This document shows, piece after piece, positions 46,221 to 57,368 of a DNA stretch of 64,000 nt. The notes under the pieces are model-generated. The model worked only from the letters and a program-made list of their open reading frames with translations. It did no database searches and had not been told where the DNA came from. The first letter of the stretch is position 1, and each line of letters opens with the position of its first letter. Made by a program: the position numbers and the translations under genes. Source of the stretch: Pyropia yezoensis (Eukaryota; Rhodophyta; Bangiophyceae; Bangiales; Bangiaceae); the NCBI GenBank assembly GCA_009829735.1, contig CM020619.1, positions 16,497,816 through 16,561,815 on the forward strand, given 5' to 3'.

Positions 46221-49200
46221 GCTTCACACTCACCGACCCATGGGAGAGTGAAGGTCCTGACTCGACCTCGAGGGGTGAGGCCTAGAGACAAGGCCCCTCC
46301 TCAGAAGCACGACCCGAGTCGGATTGTGTCGGTGCTGGTAGGGAGTAACTACCAGGTCGCAGCTCGACTCTGGCTGCAGGATGGATATGAGTTTACCTCT
46401 CGTGTCATAGTCGACACAGGCTCTGCTGCCTCTCTCATTAGGCAAGACTTATTGCCAGAGGAGACGGACGTGAGCCCCGCCGACTCACCCGAGTGGCGTA
46501 TGTTTGATGTCAATGGGGGACTCCTCCCCATTGTTGGGTCTATTGCATTGACTGTTTGCATTGGGTTCTACCAGACGCAGGTGAACTTTGGAGTAGTCTC
46601 CAATATGTCAGTCCCCGTACTCCTGGGAACTGACTATCTGGACCTCCATGTCCCGGCCGTCTGTGGACCGGAAGGGATAATCCGAATGCGTAATGGAGAG
46701 ACTGTCCCCATATTGCGTAAAGGGAGGACTGTTTCCCCTACGACTCATCAACCTAGGGAAAACTCTCCGAAGGGTGGAGGCTCTACGACCCATGTACGAG
46801 TACGTAAGGGTACGGTAGTCCCGCCCCGATCAAGGACCTTTGTGCGAGTACGCACACTGTTTCGAGGGAATGGACTCGTTTCCCCCGTGGACCGAGTCTA
46901 TTATACTCACCAAGTGCAAGTTGCATGGGGCCCCATGACTTGTGGGGATGACCAAACTTGGTGGGTGGAGGTCCTCAACAAGTCGGAGGAACCTCGACGA
47001 CTCCCCGGAGGCATAAAGATTGCGTCGATCTCTACCTTTGAGGGGAATGTCGTTGCTGTGACTCAACAGCAATGGAAGGATATTGGAACGGCAGGCTCTG
47101 CCGACCAATCGAGTTTATCGACGGCTAAGTCGCCGACGGTACATCGGGAGAACATCCCGGAGTGTTTACATGGACGACTGGATGAGTTAATCCAGAAGCA
47201 TCACAAGTTGTGGAATGGTGACCTTGGGCTCATCAAGGCCACCGAACACAGAATCGTGTTGAAGCCAGGGGCTAGGCCAGTTCGCCTGAGTCCCTACCGT
47301 ATGGGACCAGACTCACGGGAACTCACCCGAGAGCAGGTCCAACGGATGCAAGACATGGGTGTCATTGAGCCTTGCTCAAGTGAGTGGGCCAGCCCCATAG
47401 TCTTGGTGCCCAAGTCAGACGGCACGATGCGGTTCTGCATCGATTATCGTGAGCTAAACGAGGGGACGGTAAGGGATAGTTACCCTCTACCCCGTATGGA
47501 CGATTGCCTCGACTCACTCGGTGAGGCACAGTACTTTTCCACGTTGGACTGCAACGCAAGGTACTGGCAGATACCCATCCGCAAGGAGGACAGACACTTG
47601 ACCACCTTCACGTGTCACTGTGGAGTTTATCAGTGTACACGGCTCCCTTTCGGGCTTTGCAATGCACCTGCGACTTTCCAGCGTGCTATTGACTTGATAC
47701 TTGCCGGAGTCAAGTGGCAGATCGCCCTAGTGTATCTAGACGATATCATTGTGTTCTCTGGGACTGCCAAAGAACACCTGTCCCACTTGGACAGAGTGTT
47801 TACCCTGTTGGGTGAAGCTGGAGTAACACTCAAACCTACGAAGTGTCACCTCTTTAGTAATGAGGTGGAGTACCTCGGCCATATAGTCCGGCCAGGTCGC
47901 ATTCTGGTCAATGAGAAGAACCTCATGGCCATCCGTCGGGCGAAGTTCCCCCAGACGCAGACACAACTCAGGAGCTTCCTGGGTATGTGTAACGTATACA
48001 GACGCTTTGTGGCTAACTATGCCAAAGTGTCTTCACCGTTGAACCGCTTGGTAAGTTCCAAGATGCCCAAGCGCTTGGATGCCCCCAAACCCCCGGAGCA
48101 AGAAGCGTTTGATAAGTTGCGAGAACTCCTCTGCAATCCACCAGTGCTAGCGATCCCCAGACCCGGGGCTCACTACATCATAGATGTGGACGCAAGTCAC
48201 GACCAACTCGGTTGTTGCTTACTCCAACAACAGCCTTCGGAGGAGTATCTACCCGTTGGCTACTTTAGCAAAGGACTCTCACCGGCCCAGAAGAACTATT
48301 CTGTGGCGGAGGTAGAGGGCCTTGGCGTAGTATGGGCAGTCTCCATGCTACGGCCGTACATCGAAGGAAGGAAGTTCCTCATTCGATGTGACCACAAGGC
48401 TTTGAAGTGGATACTCACCACTACAGCCTGTACGAATAACCGACTCAATCGATGGCGACTCTGCCTCACTGAGTTCGATTATGATGTTGAGTATCGGCCA
48501 GGCCCAAAGCATGCGGTTGCGGACGCGTTGTCTCGCATACCGACGGATGGGAAAGACTCTTCCCCCATCCCTGAGGAGCTCCCTCATGTGGCAGTGACCA
48601 CTCGCTCCGGAACTGTCCTCGACCCGAGGATGCCTGGCATGGCCAAGCTATTACCCGTGTCTCTGGTTGAGTTTGTCCAGGCACAGGAGAGCGACAAACT
48701 TTGTCGACGACTCAGGAAGGAGCTCGACCAGGCTCAACCGACTCGGTTCTTCCTGAATGACAACGGCATACTCTGCCGTATGGGACATACCCAGGGGGAC
48801 AAGCAAGTCGTTGTCCCAAAGGAGTTACGCAAGAGTATCCTCCAACGGGAGCACTCCTCACCGTTGGGTGGACACCCAGGGTCTACGAGGATGTATCAGA
48901 CCCTACGCAGGAAGTACTATTGGCCATCACTCGTGGCTGATGTGTACGAGTATGTAGCCGCATGCGCGACTTGCGCAAAGAATAGACTCATGGAGTCCCG
49001 GCAGACTTCTTCCATGAGACTCTTTCCTGCAACAGAGCCGTTTGCAGCGATAGCAGTGGACTTACTCGGTCCACTACCACGAACACCAGAGGGATATGAG
49101 TACCTTCTGGTGATGTGTGATCGCTTTACTAAGCTCACACGGGTATCCCCACTCAAGGATATCACAGCCGTGGACGTTCTGAGTGAGTTACTCGACGTCT

Positions 49201-50198
49201 GGGTTGCCAGTTATGGCATCCCCGACTCTATCCTTTCGGATAACGGACCACAGTTTGCGTCCGTCCTGTATCAGGGAGTCATGAAGATGTTGGGGGTGCA
49301 GACGAACTTCGCCACCCCTTACCATACCCAGACTAATGGGCAGGTGGAACGATTCAACAGGACTCTAGTGCGCCAGTTGCGTCACTATGTCCATGACCAT
49401 GTAGTCACATGGGCTCGTTATGCGTCACTACTCGTGACAGCATACAACTCCCAGGTACAAAGTAGTACGGGAGAGGCACCGTTTGCCTTCGTCTGCCCCC
49501 GACGACTTCCGTCAGTAGCTGTGGAGCGTCTCACCCAGACTGAGGGTGAGACTTCGACTCAAACACCGAGTCAGGCGAAAGCCTCCCTACTCCAGAGACT
49601 GGAGGAGATGATACCCCTTGTCCGGGCTACTATGGAGAAGTCCCAAGCCCGTTACAAGAGGTATTTCGATGTCCGAGTCAGACATCGTCGCGATCCATTC
49701 CGAGTTGGAGATTGGGTTTATGTTAACTCCCACGACAATAAGGGGGGGAAATTGGTCTTCAAAACTCTGGGACCATATCACATCCTTAAGACGGATGGAC
49801 GGCGGTTAACCATCGAGAGTGATGATGGTATCCGGACGATAAATGGGAATCACGCGACTCGCGCACCCGAACCCCCAGAGGGAGATCCCGCTTGGGAAAG
49901 GGCTTTGCAAGCATGGAAAGTCCCATCCTTGCCGACCTCCTCCAATAAACCGTTGGAGGCGGTGTTCGACAAGTTTTTCGGACACGGATACGATGAGTCG
50001 GGGCGACTCATGCTCCGAGTCAGGTGGTTCGGGTATGGACCAACTTCCGACACATGGGAGTTTATAGAGGACCTACCAGCAGAGAAGGTCCGTAGATACT
50101 GCCAGGTTGCGGGCATATCTATACGCCGACGTAACACTCGTACGTCGGGGAATGAAGCCCATGCTCCAAGCCAGAGCAGAGCGGCAAGCCAACCATGA
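46158..50198 (+). CDS. pol: chromovirus Pol polyprotein
   Basis: Pol is read in the -1 frame from the slip site; its first ATG is at 46209 (1329 residues from there, used for numbering). The aspartic protease has VDTGSAASLIRQD (about 67). Reverse transcriptase includes WASPIVLVPKSDGTMRFCID and the catalytic YLDDIIVFS (about 508). RNase H begins at IDVDASHDQLGC (about 657). The integrase zinc domain has H-H and CATC (about 880-922), and the core has VDLLGP, DNGPQFAS and QVERFN, giving D, D, E. The C-terminal chromodomain (about 1250-1310), with LRVRWFGYGPTSDTWEF, typically steers integration to marked chromatin. No internal stop was seen, so the element may be recently active. Confidence 0.9.
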   Translation, partial: GKRLAAGTKTDPQAPAVMKRVASHSPTHGRVKVLTRPRGVRPRDKAPPQKHDPSRIVSVLVGSNYQVAARLWLQDGYEFTSRVIVDTGSAASLIRQDLLPEETDVSPADSPEWRMFDVNGGLLPIVGSIALTVCIGFYQTQVNFGVVSNMSVPVLLGTDYLDLHVPAVCGPEGIIRMRNGETVPILRKGRTVSPTTHQPRENSPKGGGSTTHVRVRKGTVVPPRSRTFVRVRTLFRGNGLVSPVDRVYYTHQVQVAWGPMTCGDDQTWWVEVLNKSEEPRRLPGGIKIASISTFEGNVVAVTQQQWKDIGTAGSADQSSLSTAKSPTVHRENIPECLHGRLDELIQKHHKLWNGDLGLIKATEHRIVLKPGARPVRLSPYRMGPDSRELTREQVQRMQDMGVIEPCSSEWASPIVLVPKSDGTMRFCIDYRELNEGTVRDSYPLPRMDDCLDSLGEAQYFSTLDCNARYWQIPIRKEDRHLTTFTCHCGVYQCTRLPFGLCNAPATFQRAIDLILAGVKWQIALVYLDDIIVFSGTAKEHLSHLDRVFTLLGEAGVTLKPTKCHLFSNEVEYLGHIVRPGRILVNEKNLMAIRRAKFPQTQTQLRSFLGMCNVYRRFVANYAKVSSPLNRLVSSKMPKRLDAPKPPEQEAFDKLRELLCNPPVLAIPRPGAHYIIDVDASHDQLGCCLLQQQPSEEYLPVGYFSKGLSPAQKNYSVAEVEGLGVVWAVSMLRPYIEGRKFLIRCDHKALKWILTTTACTNNRLNRWRLCLTEFDYDVEYRPGPKHAVADALSRIPTDGKDSSPIPEELPHVAVTTRSGTVLDPRMPGMAKLLPVSLVEFVQAQESDKLCRRLRKELDQAQPTRFFLNDNGILCRMGHTQGDKQVVVPKELRKSILQREHSSPLGGHPGSTRMYQTLRRKYYWPSLVADVYEYVAACATCAKNRLMESRQTSSMRLFPATEPFAAIAVDLLGPLPRTPEGYEYLLVMCDRFTKLTRVSPLKDITAVDVLSELLDVWVASYGIPDSILSDNGPQFASVLYQGVMKMLGVQTNFATPYHTQTNGQVERFNRTLVRQLRHYVHDHVVTWARYASLLVTAYNSQVQSSTGEAPFAFVCPRRLPSVAVERLTQTEGETSTQTPSQAKASLLQRLEEMIPLVRATMEKSQARYKRYFDVRVRHRRDPFRVGDWVYVNSHDNKGGKLVFKTLGPYHILKTDGRRLTIESDDGIRTINGNHATRAPEPPEGDPAWERALQAWKVPSLPTSSNKPLEAVFDKFFGHGYDESGRLMLRVRWFGYGPTSDTWEFIEDLPAEKVRRYCQVAGISIRRRNTRTSGNEAHAPSQSRAASQP

Positions 50199-50322
50199 GT
50201 ACAAACACATACCATGGTTCTTCAAAGATTCTCTACTAACAAAGCCGACTATGGCACAATACAAGACGAGAAGAACACACACCGCTCTTCTCACAAAAGA
50301 ACAAGTCGTTCAAACGCTGTCT

Positions 50323-51060
50323 CTAGCGTTCCATATGCCCACCCCCACCACTATAGGGGCCGCCCGACCACGAACCCCCAGGGTCGTAGGCCGGTAGCGG
50401 AGGGGCGTAACCCACTCGGGGAGGCCCCGGAGTGGAAGCACTGGAAGGACCCCGCCGACTCGCGGACCCATCCCCGTCGTAAGAAAGTTGTCCGGAGGTA
50501 CTCCCTCCGTGACGCGGAAGCTGCTGCTGAGTCGACAGCAGCCGTTGGACAAACTCGTGTCCAACCGCGAGGCGAGTGACCTCAGCTGCCAATGACTGTC
50601 GCGCCGTGGCTGAGTCGCCCGACGCGAGGAAGTGACTGACACGCCGGGTGACCCTAGCCAGCGTGTCAAGGGACGCCACGAGTGAGGCCTCCACCGTGGC
50701 GTCATACATGATGGCTCCCAAGTTGGGAATCATCTCGCCGACGCCGCGCGCGATCGGCATGGGTACCGGAGTTCGGACCCGTAGCGAACCCAAAGTCACG
50801 TCGGGGAAGGGCTCAAGGAAGTGGAAGGGCGGAGCCTGAGTTGGCTCCACACCCCCCGTGGTCGGAGTCGCAACCCGCGGGGAAGACGTCGGCATGGCTC
50901 GGCCGCGGCTACGAGAGACGCCCCGACGAGCACCACGACGAGTCGTCGCCGATGAGATCGCCCACCCGGAGCCAGGGGGGGACGTAGAGGGCCTCCTCGC
51001 CCGCCCGTCGCTTGTCCGACAGCGACGTGTGGGAGGGAGACAAAGGCCGACTCGGCTCAC
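50323..51060 (-). CDS. antisense ORF downstream of pol
   Basis: About 245 codons on the minus strand between pol and the candidate polypurine tract; it begins at GTG and the frame is open further upstream. The Ser/Arg/Pro-rich N-terminal half is disordered. The middle (VEASLVASLDTLARVTRRVS and SLAAEVTRLAVGHEFVQRLL) reads like amphipathic helices. Antisense ORFs in this position are known from some plant Ty3/gypsy elements. No family was recognised and it may be non-coding. Confidence 0.35.
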   Translation of the reverse strand: MSRVGLCLPPTRRCRTSDGRARRPSTSPPGSGWAISSATTRRGARRGVSRSRGRAMPTSSPRVATPTTGGVEPTQAPPFHFLEPFPDVTLGSLRVRTPVPMPIARGVGEMIPNLGAIMYDATVEASLVASLDTLARVTRRVSHFLASGDSATARQSLAAEVTRLAVGHEFVQRLLSTQQQLPRHGGSTSGQLSYDGDGSASRRGPSSASTPGPPRVGYAPPLPAYDPGGSWSGGPYSGGGGHMER

Positions 51061-51171
51061 CCGCCATTTTGAATAACCTTGACCAACTCGGTGAGGTTGA
51101 GCACGGGGGGGGATACGACCCGCTCCCCCTCCTTGACCGCTACCAGGTTAACTCAACCTGGGCCTTGAACA

Positions 51172-51460
51172 ACAGGGGGGGGACACGACCCACACCCCCC
51201 AACGACAACAACGAAGCCCGACACAAGGGGCAGCGCGGGGAAAACACAACCCCGCCGACGAAGAGCAAAGGGGGGGGGACACGACCCACGCCCCCACCGA
51301 CAGCGACGACGCCCAACACGAGGGCAGGGCGGGGAAGACACAACCCCGCCGACGGAGGCGACAAGGGGGGGGGACACGACCCACGCCCCCACCGACAACG
51401 ACGACGCCCGACACAGGGGCGGAAGGGGGAAAACACCACCCCAACCAACGACACCAACCG
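51172..51460 (+). repeat. three tandem copies of a unit of about 94-98 bp
   Basis: Each unit starts GGGGGGGACACGACCCACG, continues through ACGACGACGCCCRACAC and ends in a GGGGAAAACACAACCCCG-like block. Copies begin near 51174, 51270 and 51366. They lie between the antisense ORF and the polypurine tract of the chromovirus. Confidence 0.75.
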
Positions 51461-52155
51461 CGCGGCGGGAAGGGACAGACCCGCCGACGCGAGGGAGCAG
51501 CGGCGGGAAGGCACACACCCGCCCGCAAACACGAAGGGGAGAGAAGACCCCGCACCGGCGGCCGAGCACTACCGCCGGCGACCGAGTGTGACACCCCCAA
51601 CTCGGGGTGCGCACACCCCTCAACCCTGACTTAAAAGGGGGGGAAAAGTGAGAGACACCTCGCAGAGAGCCAGCTGCGGGTGGAGCGAGCTCCAAAAGGG
51701 GGGGGGGCACAACCCGACCCCCCGAGAGCAACCGTACCCCAACTGAAGGGGCAGGTGCAGGTCGACGCTCCGAGTGAGAACGTCGACGCCCTACTCCTCC
51801 AGTTGAGGGGCAGGGGGTCTGGCGGAGGAACACCGACACCCAGGTTAGGGGGCCCACCCACACGGGAGTCCACCCGTGGAGCACCCTGACCAGGTGGGGG
51901 ACGACTTTCCCCCACACCTGTTTCGCGTGGAGGGGGCTCCTCTACCCAGTGTCAGGGCAGAGAGCGCACCCCACAGAGAGGGACTGCCTCTCCCGGAGGG
52001 CCCCGCCGGACGCGAGTGCAACCCCGGCGTAACCCGTGCACGCTAGACGCCAGCGATGCACCGTACTTTGCATCCCGACTCGAGGATTGCACCCTCCTCT
52101 CCCGGTCACTGCGACTCACAGCTGACTGGACGTCCACCGGGACAGCTGGACTTTT

Positions 52156-52168
52156 GAGAAGGGGGAAA
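52156..52168 (+). promoter_or_regulatory. candidate polypurine tract
   Basis: GAGAAGGGGGAAA is followed directly by TGTCGACGGG, which would be the first bases of a 3' LTR. It is preceded by a T run (CTTTT), as in many Ty3/gypsy elements. No 5' copy of the following sequence was found. Confidence 0.4.
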
Positions 52169-53356
52169 TGTCGACGGGAATGAGGCGGCCAGGGGCTGGC
52201 ACATGCGGGTGGGCTCACGGGAATTGTGCGGTCACGACGGCGAACGGCCGACGGGTTCTCGGACGCCAGCAGGCGATAACGGCGGCGGCGTGTCGGCCGC
52301 GGCCCAACTAGCCGGCAGACAGTAGCGCCCAACTCACTGAGGGCGTCCGACGGCCTCCCATTCTCCTCCACGCTCTCGGTGGGGAGATTGGAGGGATGCG
52401 ATTGGCTGGGCCCGTCATATGGAGATACGTGGTCTCCGCAGCCTGCCTCATGGGGCATCACCCAATGCGTGGTCACGAACAGAGCAACAGGGAGATCGCG
52501 CAGAGCTCTAGGCACAGGTCAAGTACTTACGTGAGCAATCCCAAAGCAAAACGCAATTGGGTAATTATCCTGCGTATGTACCCTTCTGTGCATGTGAGCC
52601 CAGAGGCTCAGTTGTACAGCGCACGACGCCCATTCGTGATGTTCGAGGTTTGAGGCAGCTGCTTCACGAGTTTGACAACCCCGGCTTTCATCAAAGGCAT
52701 CTCTCTGGAAGAGCACGGCGTTTGTGATCTCCGTCAGACACGTACTTTTCGCTCCGCACTTGACTGTGTTGGTGTAAGTTAGTGCACACGGGTCGAGCTA
52801 ATGCTCAAGAACAGGCAGTTTCGTTCACAATCATAACCCTCCGCAGAAGATCCGAAACGCTGGCCAAACTAATACGTTCGACCGACACAGTAATCTGGCG
52901 TTGACGAGAGTAAGCAATGAACAGGGCACAACGTCCTCCGTCTATTTTTTTCTTTCTTGACGATTAGCTGAATTTTTGATGATCTCTTATTCTCGCGACA
53001 CTTGGAGTCGTCTGCAACACGGTGCGTGCAGCTGCGCCGCTTTGCGCAGAAGCACGACAAGAAGACGTGTGCTGCCCGCAGCAGTCGCTGGGCTGCGCTT
53101 TAAGGTTCACAGCTCGTATTGCGCGACGGGAGCAGTTTCCATGCATCCCCCGCCCTCGCCGCGCCCACCACCGAGCGGGCCGCCAAAAGAGCCTTCCTAG
53201 CGCGACAGCGTTCTCACCGCGCAGCACTTGGGGACCACTGAAGTGCCATCGACGCGCGACACTCCCAACGTCCAAAGGACACCTCCTGTTCCAATGTGTA
53301 ATGAGTTAACATGTGACGACTATTATCTGCGTCAAGCACTCGACATGAAAATTCAA
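52169..53356. other. candidate 3' LTR and flank, no gene seen
   Basis: Moderate-GC DNA without a convincing ORF. The first few hundred bases may be the 3' LTR. 52900-53300 has short ORFs only. Confidence 0.3.
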
Positions 53357-56133
53357 TCATTTAGAGAAGGGCTCCCTGGGGAATAACACAAATTGCAGGT
53401 TGTCGCGACTTAGCTTTCCCACGGCTGCCTCGACTACTTGGACAGGAACATACTTGCGCAGCCCGTCGAAAGATGAGAAGCAGTCCATTTGCCGCCTGCG
53501 CTCTGGCCGACCGTAACGCCCAAGGCGATCGACGGAAGACTTGACACTTTCCACGTACACAAAAGCCTGAGGCTGGTCAATGTAAGCGACAGCGTAGTGC
53601 AGCGCCAAACCGTACGTTGTCATGGGAACGCGTACAACGGAACCTGACGGGCGACGTACCAAGTCCTCGAAGTTGATTTGCAGAAGATTGTTGCGCCGCT
53701 TGATGCCTCCTGCCCCCATTGCCGAGCCAGCGATAGTCCCGCAAGAGAGCTGCAGCCGAGCGTACTTCTTCGCAAGTATGACCTCGGGAACATAGAGGAC
53801 GCCTTCGAGCCCCAGAGCCGTCTTCAGGTGCTCCAACTCGGGCGACAATAGCTCCGACGCTGACGAGCGAGGGGGTAGCAGAATCACATCGGCGTCCTCG
53901 CCCGGTGGAAAAGCAAAGCTGCCCCGGATATCGTCGCACGCCACTGGAACACCAGTAGCGCGGGCCCAGTCACTCGGACAAAACGTCTCACCAAACGCTG
54001 TCAGCAGCTCAGCCTCGTATTGCAGGAGATGGCATTCATTAAAGAGGCGTGCGGCTTGCTCCTGGACTTGATATCGACACCTAGCGTCCCAATTGCGCGC
54101 TCAATTGGAAATTGCCACCAGACCCTGACGGGACCACCAGCAAGAATTCCAGGAACCACGTCCAGCAGGGTCGCTATCGGCAGTCGGCACAGCTTCAGTC
54201 TGGCAGGGTCATGCCGATAGACATTGTCGTAGAAGCTTGCACAGAACTTCTCAAGACCGGTCTTAATCGCCGTGACGTCTGCTCGGCTAAGTGGTGATGG
54301 ACGGAACATCAAGCGACGGGAACTGACGAGGAACATCACCATGTGGTAGTAGACGTCCGGAATACGGCCAGCAAACACTGTCTCGGCCAAGCTAACGAAG
54401 AAGTACAGCCAATCGGCAGCCTTGTAGGACTTCCAGTGAATTCGCACGTCCCGTAACGACCGGGCCTGCGAGGCTGGCACTGTATCTCGCGCGTCACGAA
54501 TCTCTCGGCCATTCGCCTCCGCGCCCGCGGATGTCAGATGGTAGTCCTCAGGTGGGTCTCCAGGCACAGTCCAAGTCCTGGAAAGCAGCTGCCACAGACT
54601 CTTGACAACATATGTCAGGACCAAATGCATTGTGTCGTACGGGGCCAGAGCAGGTCCGATCGATGACAAGTACGTCATGTGGGGGTGGCGCTGTTTATCG
54701 GAAGGGCTGGGGCAGCTGAGCAGTGAGTATCCGCGCTCGCCGCAGCTCTTCACCAACTCGCTCACAGCGCTCTGAGTGGCGCCCTGCTCCCTGGCAAGAG
54801 CCACCCGACGAGCGTCTGCGGCAAAGCCAGCGGCTGGCCTCCGGCTGCGCCATGGTCTCGTCAACGAGAATAGCTCCATGTTCGTTGTCGGGTCCTTGGG
54901 CGGGTAGTAGTACCTGGACTTAGCGTAAATGCCTTGAAACTTCCGCTGTCGACCCGGAGTTCGCCCCCCGTTTCCGGTAATGTTGGCTACTTTGTCGCCA
55001 GCAGGCATATCAGCCGTAAGTTGCAGTAAAAATCCTTTGAGGGTGACTTCGCCCTCGGCTCCAGCTACCTTGACACCAGGGATGCCCTCGCTCAGCCGAT
55101 CGAGTTCTCCGACGATGGGGTGCAAGAAAGACTCTAAGTCGGCCGGTTGATCTGGTCCAGGTGTGACACACAGATGCAGCTGGGAGATGATCCTGGATCG
55201 CCGACTGGGAGCTAGGTTGAGCACAGTGACGATAATAGGCCACGAGTGGAACCCTTGCTGACGCCACGCTTCAAAGCCGTCGGTGAAAATGCTCAGAGCA
55301 ATATCCGAGTCTGCTGTAATGTGGCCGTCAGAGACCAACTTGCGAAATGTCGTCCCGTCGTACCAATCTCGAATCTCGTCCACCGGCTCGGAAGCTGCCT
55401 GCCTCGCTAGCCGCATTGTGGATACCATTTCTGGGCCAAGGTCAGGGTCAGCAAGCATTGCAGTCAGCCATGGGATGAGAGACCAATACACAACTTGCTT
55501 GACAGGGGCTCCTGACGGGGATGTTCGGCGCGTTCCGCAAAAAGGGCACTCGTCTTCGCCCGCATAATCTGCCGTGTAGGCGAGACCGCCGTTCGAGCAG
55601 GCGTCCACGAGCTTGGTACGCAGCGTGAATGTGTTGCGGACCAGAGACGCGAGCATGGCTGGTGTACGGCTGGCCAGGTCTTGGCGCTGTCGTAGGAGTG
55701 CTGCCGTAGCCTCTCGTACAAACCCGAATTGAACGCGGGTAGTGCAGAACACAATGTCTCTGATAATTGCAATGAAAGCCGATGTGGTCACGTGCACCTC
55801 ATTGACAGCAACAGTCTGGCGGACACGCACTCTTGTCACGTCAACAGCTTGCTGAGAGTTTAATTCGCCTTGACCCTCAACAATATCGCGAACATCTCCA
55901 GCGTCACGTTCTGCGTTCGGCAGCCAAACGCCGTCGTCGACATCTGAGGTTGGTGCAGACGCCGGCGTAGTATCGACGTCGGGGATGGACCTGAGGCTGT
56001 TTCCTGCTCTCAGAGGGCTTGCGCTTTCGCCACGGTTGACGTCTGGTAGATCGCTCGACTGATCACTCGTCGAATCTTCGCCCAAGCGGGGGCGCTTACT
56101 TGAGCGATGACGATAAAATGTTGCGGCTGACAC
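53357..56133 (-). pseudogene. CACTA-type (tnp2, Transposase_21) transposase with one frameshift
   Basis: The first ORF (56133-54001, about 710 codons) has the tnp2 core: CPFCGTRR, SDIALSIFTDGFEAWRQQ with a catalytic Asp, HSWPIIVTVLNLAPSRR, KGFLLQLTADMPAGDKVANI, the DTMHLVLTYVVKSLWQLL block and WWQFPIERAIGTL. It ends at an early stop at 54001. Reading continues collinearly in the next frame from about 54045 (NECHLLQYEAEL) through the ORF at 53944-53357, which holds the C-terminal part. One base gained or lost near 54045 accounts for the break. The first ORF lacks an ATG at its start, so an upstream exon is likely. Terminal CACTA repeats were not found. Non-functional as read, unless the break is a sequencing error. 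Confidence 0.8.
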
Positions 56134-57290
56134 TACCTTTCCACGACATTGTGCGCACGTGCACGAGCGCGCGGGGCGGTGGAGGTCCGCAGGAGTGGGG
56201 GGGGGGGGAGGGGGGGCGGGAGGGAGAGGGGGGTTGGGTAGCGAGGGGGGGCGTCGGGGGGGGGCGGGCGAGGGTGCGGGCGGTTACGGGGTGAAGATGG
56301 CTGGGGGGGGTGTTGAGGGGATGGGGGGGGGGGAGGGGGACGCTCGTGCAGTTGGAGCGGAGGGGGGGCGCGTCGAGGGGATCGGGGGGGAGGGGGGGGC
56401 GGTGCTTCCTCGCCGTCCGAATCGCAGCTTGAAGAGACAGGAGGGGTACCGAAACGGCGAGCGTCCATGGCGACGCCAGGACCGCGAGCCGTGTGTGAGT
56501 GACTTGGGTGAAGGGAGGGATGGGCAGGTTGGGGGATCGGAGGCACCTGTTATATAGTGGTCGGGACGGACCTGTTCGTCGCGGGCGAGGCTGGTATCCC
56601 AGGGCAGCAGCACCGCTCGTGCTCCAGAGCTTTCTAGAAGGGACCTGGATGCATCGTTGTCAGGCTCGCGCGAGTTCCACCGTGGGGCCCTCTCGGGGCC
56701 TTCGTGTGGGCTGGTGGAAGCTGAACGAAGTATCACGCTGGGCGCAGCAGTTCTGGGCTGTGGCGGCCGCTCCCCGCCCTCCAGCTCCCCTCCACTTCTG
56801 CCAGACAGCCAGCGCGGCGTAACCGAGCGAATCCCAGAAGAGCCCCTCTCACATTCCGTTTGCTGGTCTTCGGGGATGGGGAGTCGCGCGACCGTGGAGG
56901 TGCAAGGGAATCTGGGGGGGAGGGAAGGCAGCGGCGGGGGGGGGGAATGGGCGGAGGCGGCGGGCGGCCGAGGGGAGGGGAGGATGTGGGGTGGGGTGGG
57001 GTGGGAAGGGGGGGGGGGGGAGCACGCGGGAGCTAGGGGGGAAGGGGAGGCACCAGGGGCGGGGGGGGGAGGAGGTGAGGAGGCGGCGGGGGGGCGGGCG
57101 GGAGGGGAAGACGTGGGGTGCGGAGGGGGGGGGGAGGAGCAGGCGGGGCGGGTGGGGGGAGGGGAGCAGGCGGCGGGGGGGGGGGGGGGTGGGCAGGGGG
57201 TGGGGCGGGTCAGATTCCGAGCGTTCATGGCTGGTGGCGACGAGATCCGTCTACACACGGCTTCAGGCGAGGTGCCAAAATTCTGCATTG
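56134..57290. other. G-rich low-complexity stretch
   Basis: Strong G/C strand asymmetry at 56180-56400 and 56915-57215, with many G runs of 6-12. The ORFs here are Gly/Arg or Pro-rich by composition. No gene is supported. It has quadruplex potential on the plus strand. Confidence 0.45.
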
Positions 57291-57299
57291 ACCGGGAAC

Positions 57300-57368
57300 C
57301 GCGATGTCGTGCTCTTTTGCGCGATTTCGCGTTTATCTGAGCGCGATATCGCGCTTTGTTCCCGTAGG
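57300..57368. repeat. CGCGATATCGCG palindrome array upstream of the hAT remnant
   Basis: CGCGATGTCGTG (57300), CGCGATTTCGCG (57320-57331) and CGCGATATCGCG (57342-57353) are spaced 20 and 22 bp. The last is followed by CTTTGTTCCCGTAGG. The same palindrome, 22-bp spacing and tail occur beside the BED-finger gene at 41.5 kb. Confidence 0.65.

Larger units (their letters stand above)
44090..52168 (+). mobile_element. Ty3/gypsy retrotransposon with chromodomain (chromovirus)
   Basis: The order is candidate primer-binding site, gag, -1 frameshift signal, pol (protease, reverse transcriptase, RNase H, integrase, chromodomain), an antisense ORF, tandem repeats and a candidate polypurine tract. Both ORFs are intact. 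Composition is about 55 percent GC, far below the host genes. LTRs were not identified by eye, so element limits are approximate. Confidence 0.8.

Noticed and set aside
51172-51460. CRISPR-like array
   Set aside because: The units are tandem with no unique spacers and lie inside a retrotransposon.
56131-56142. CACTA terminal repeat at the 5' side of the tnp2 gene
   Set aside because: CACTACCTTTCC is on the plus strand, pointing away from the minus-strand gene, and no partner repeat was found at the other end.
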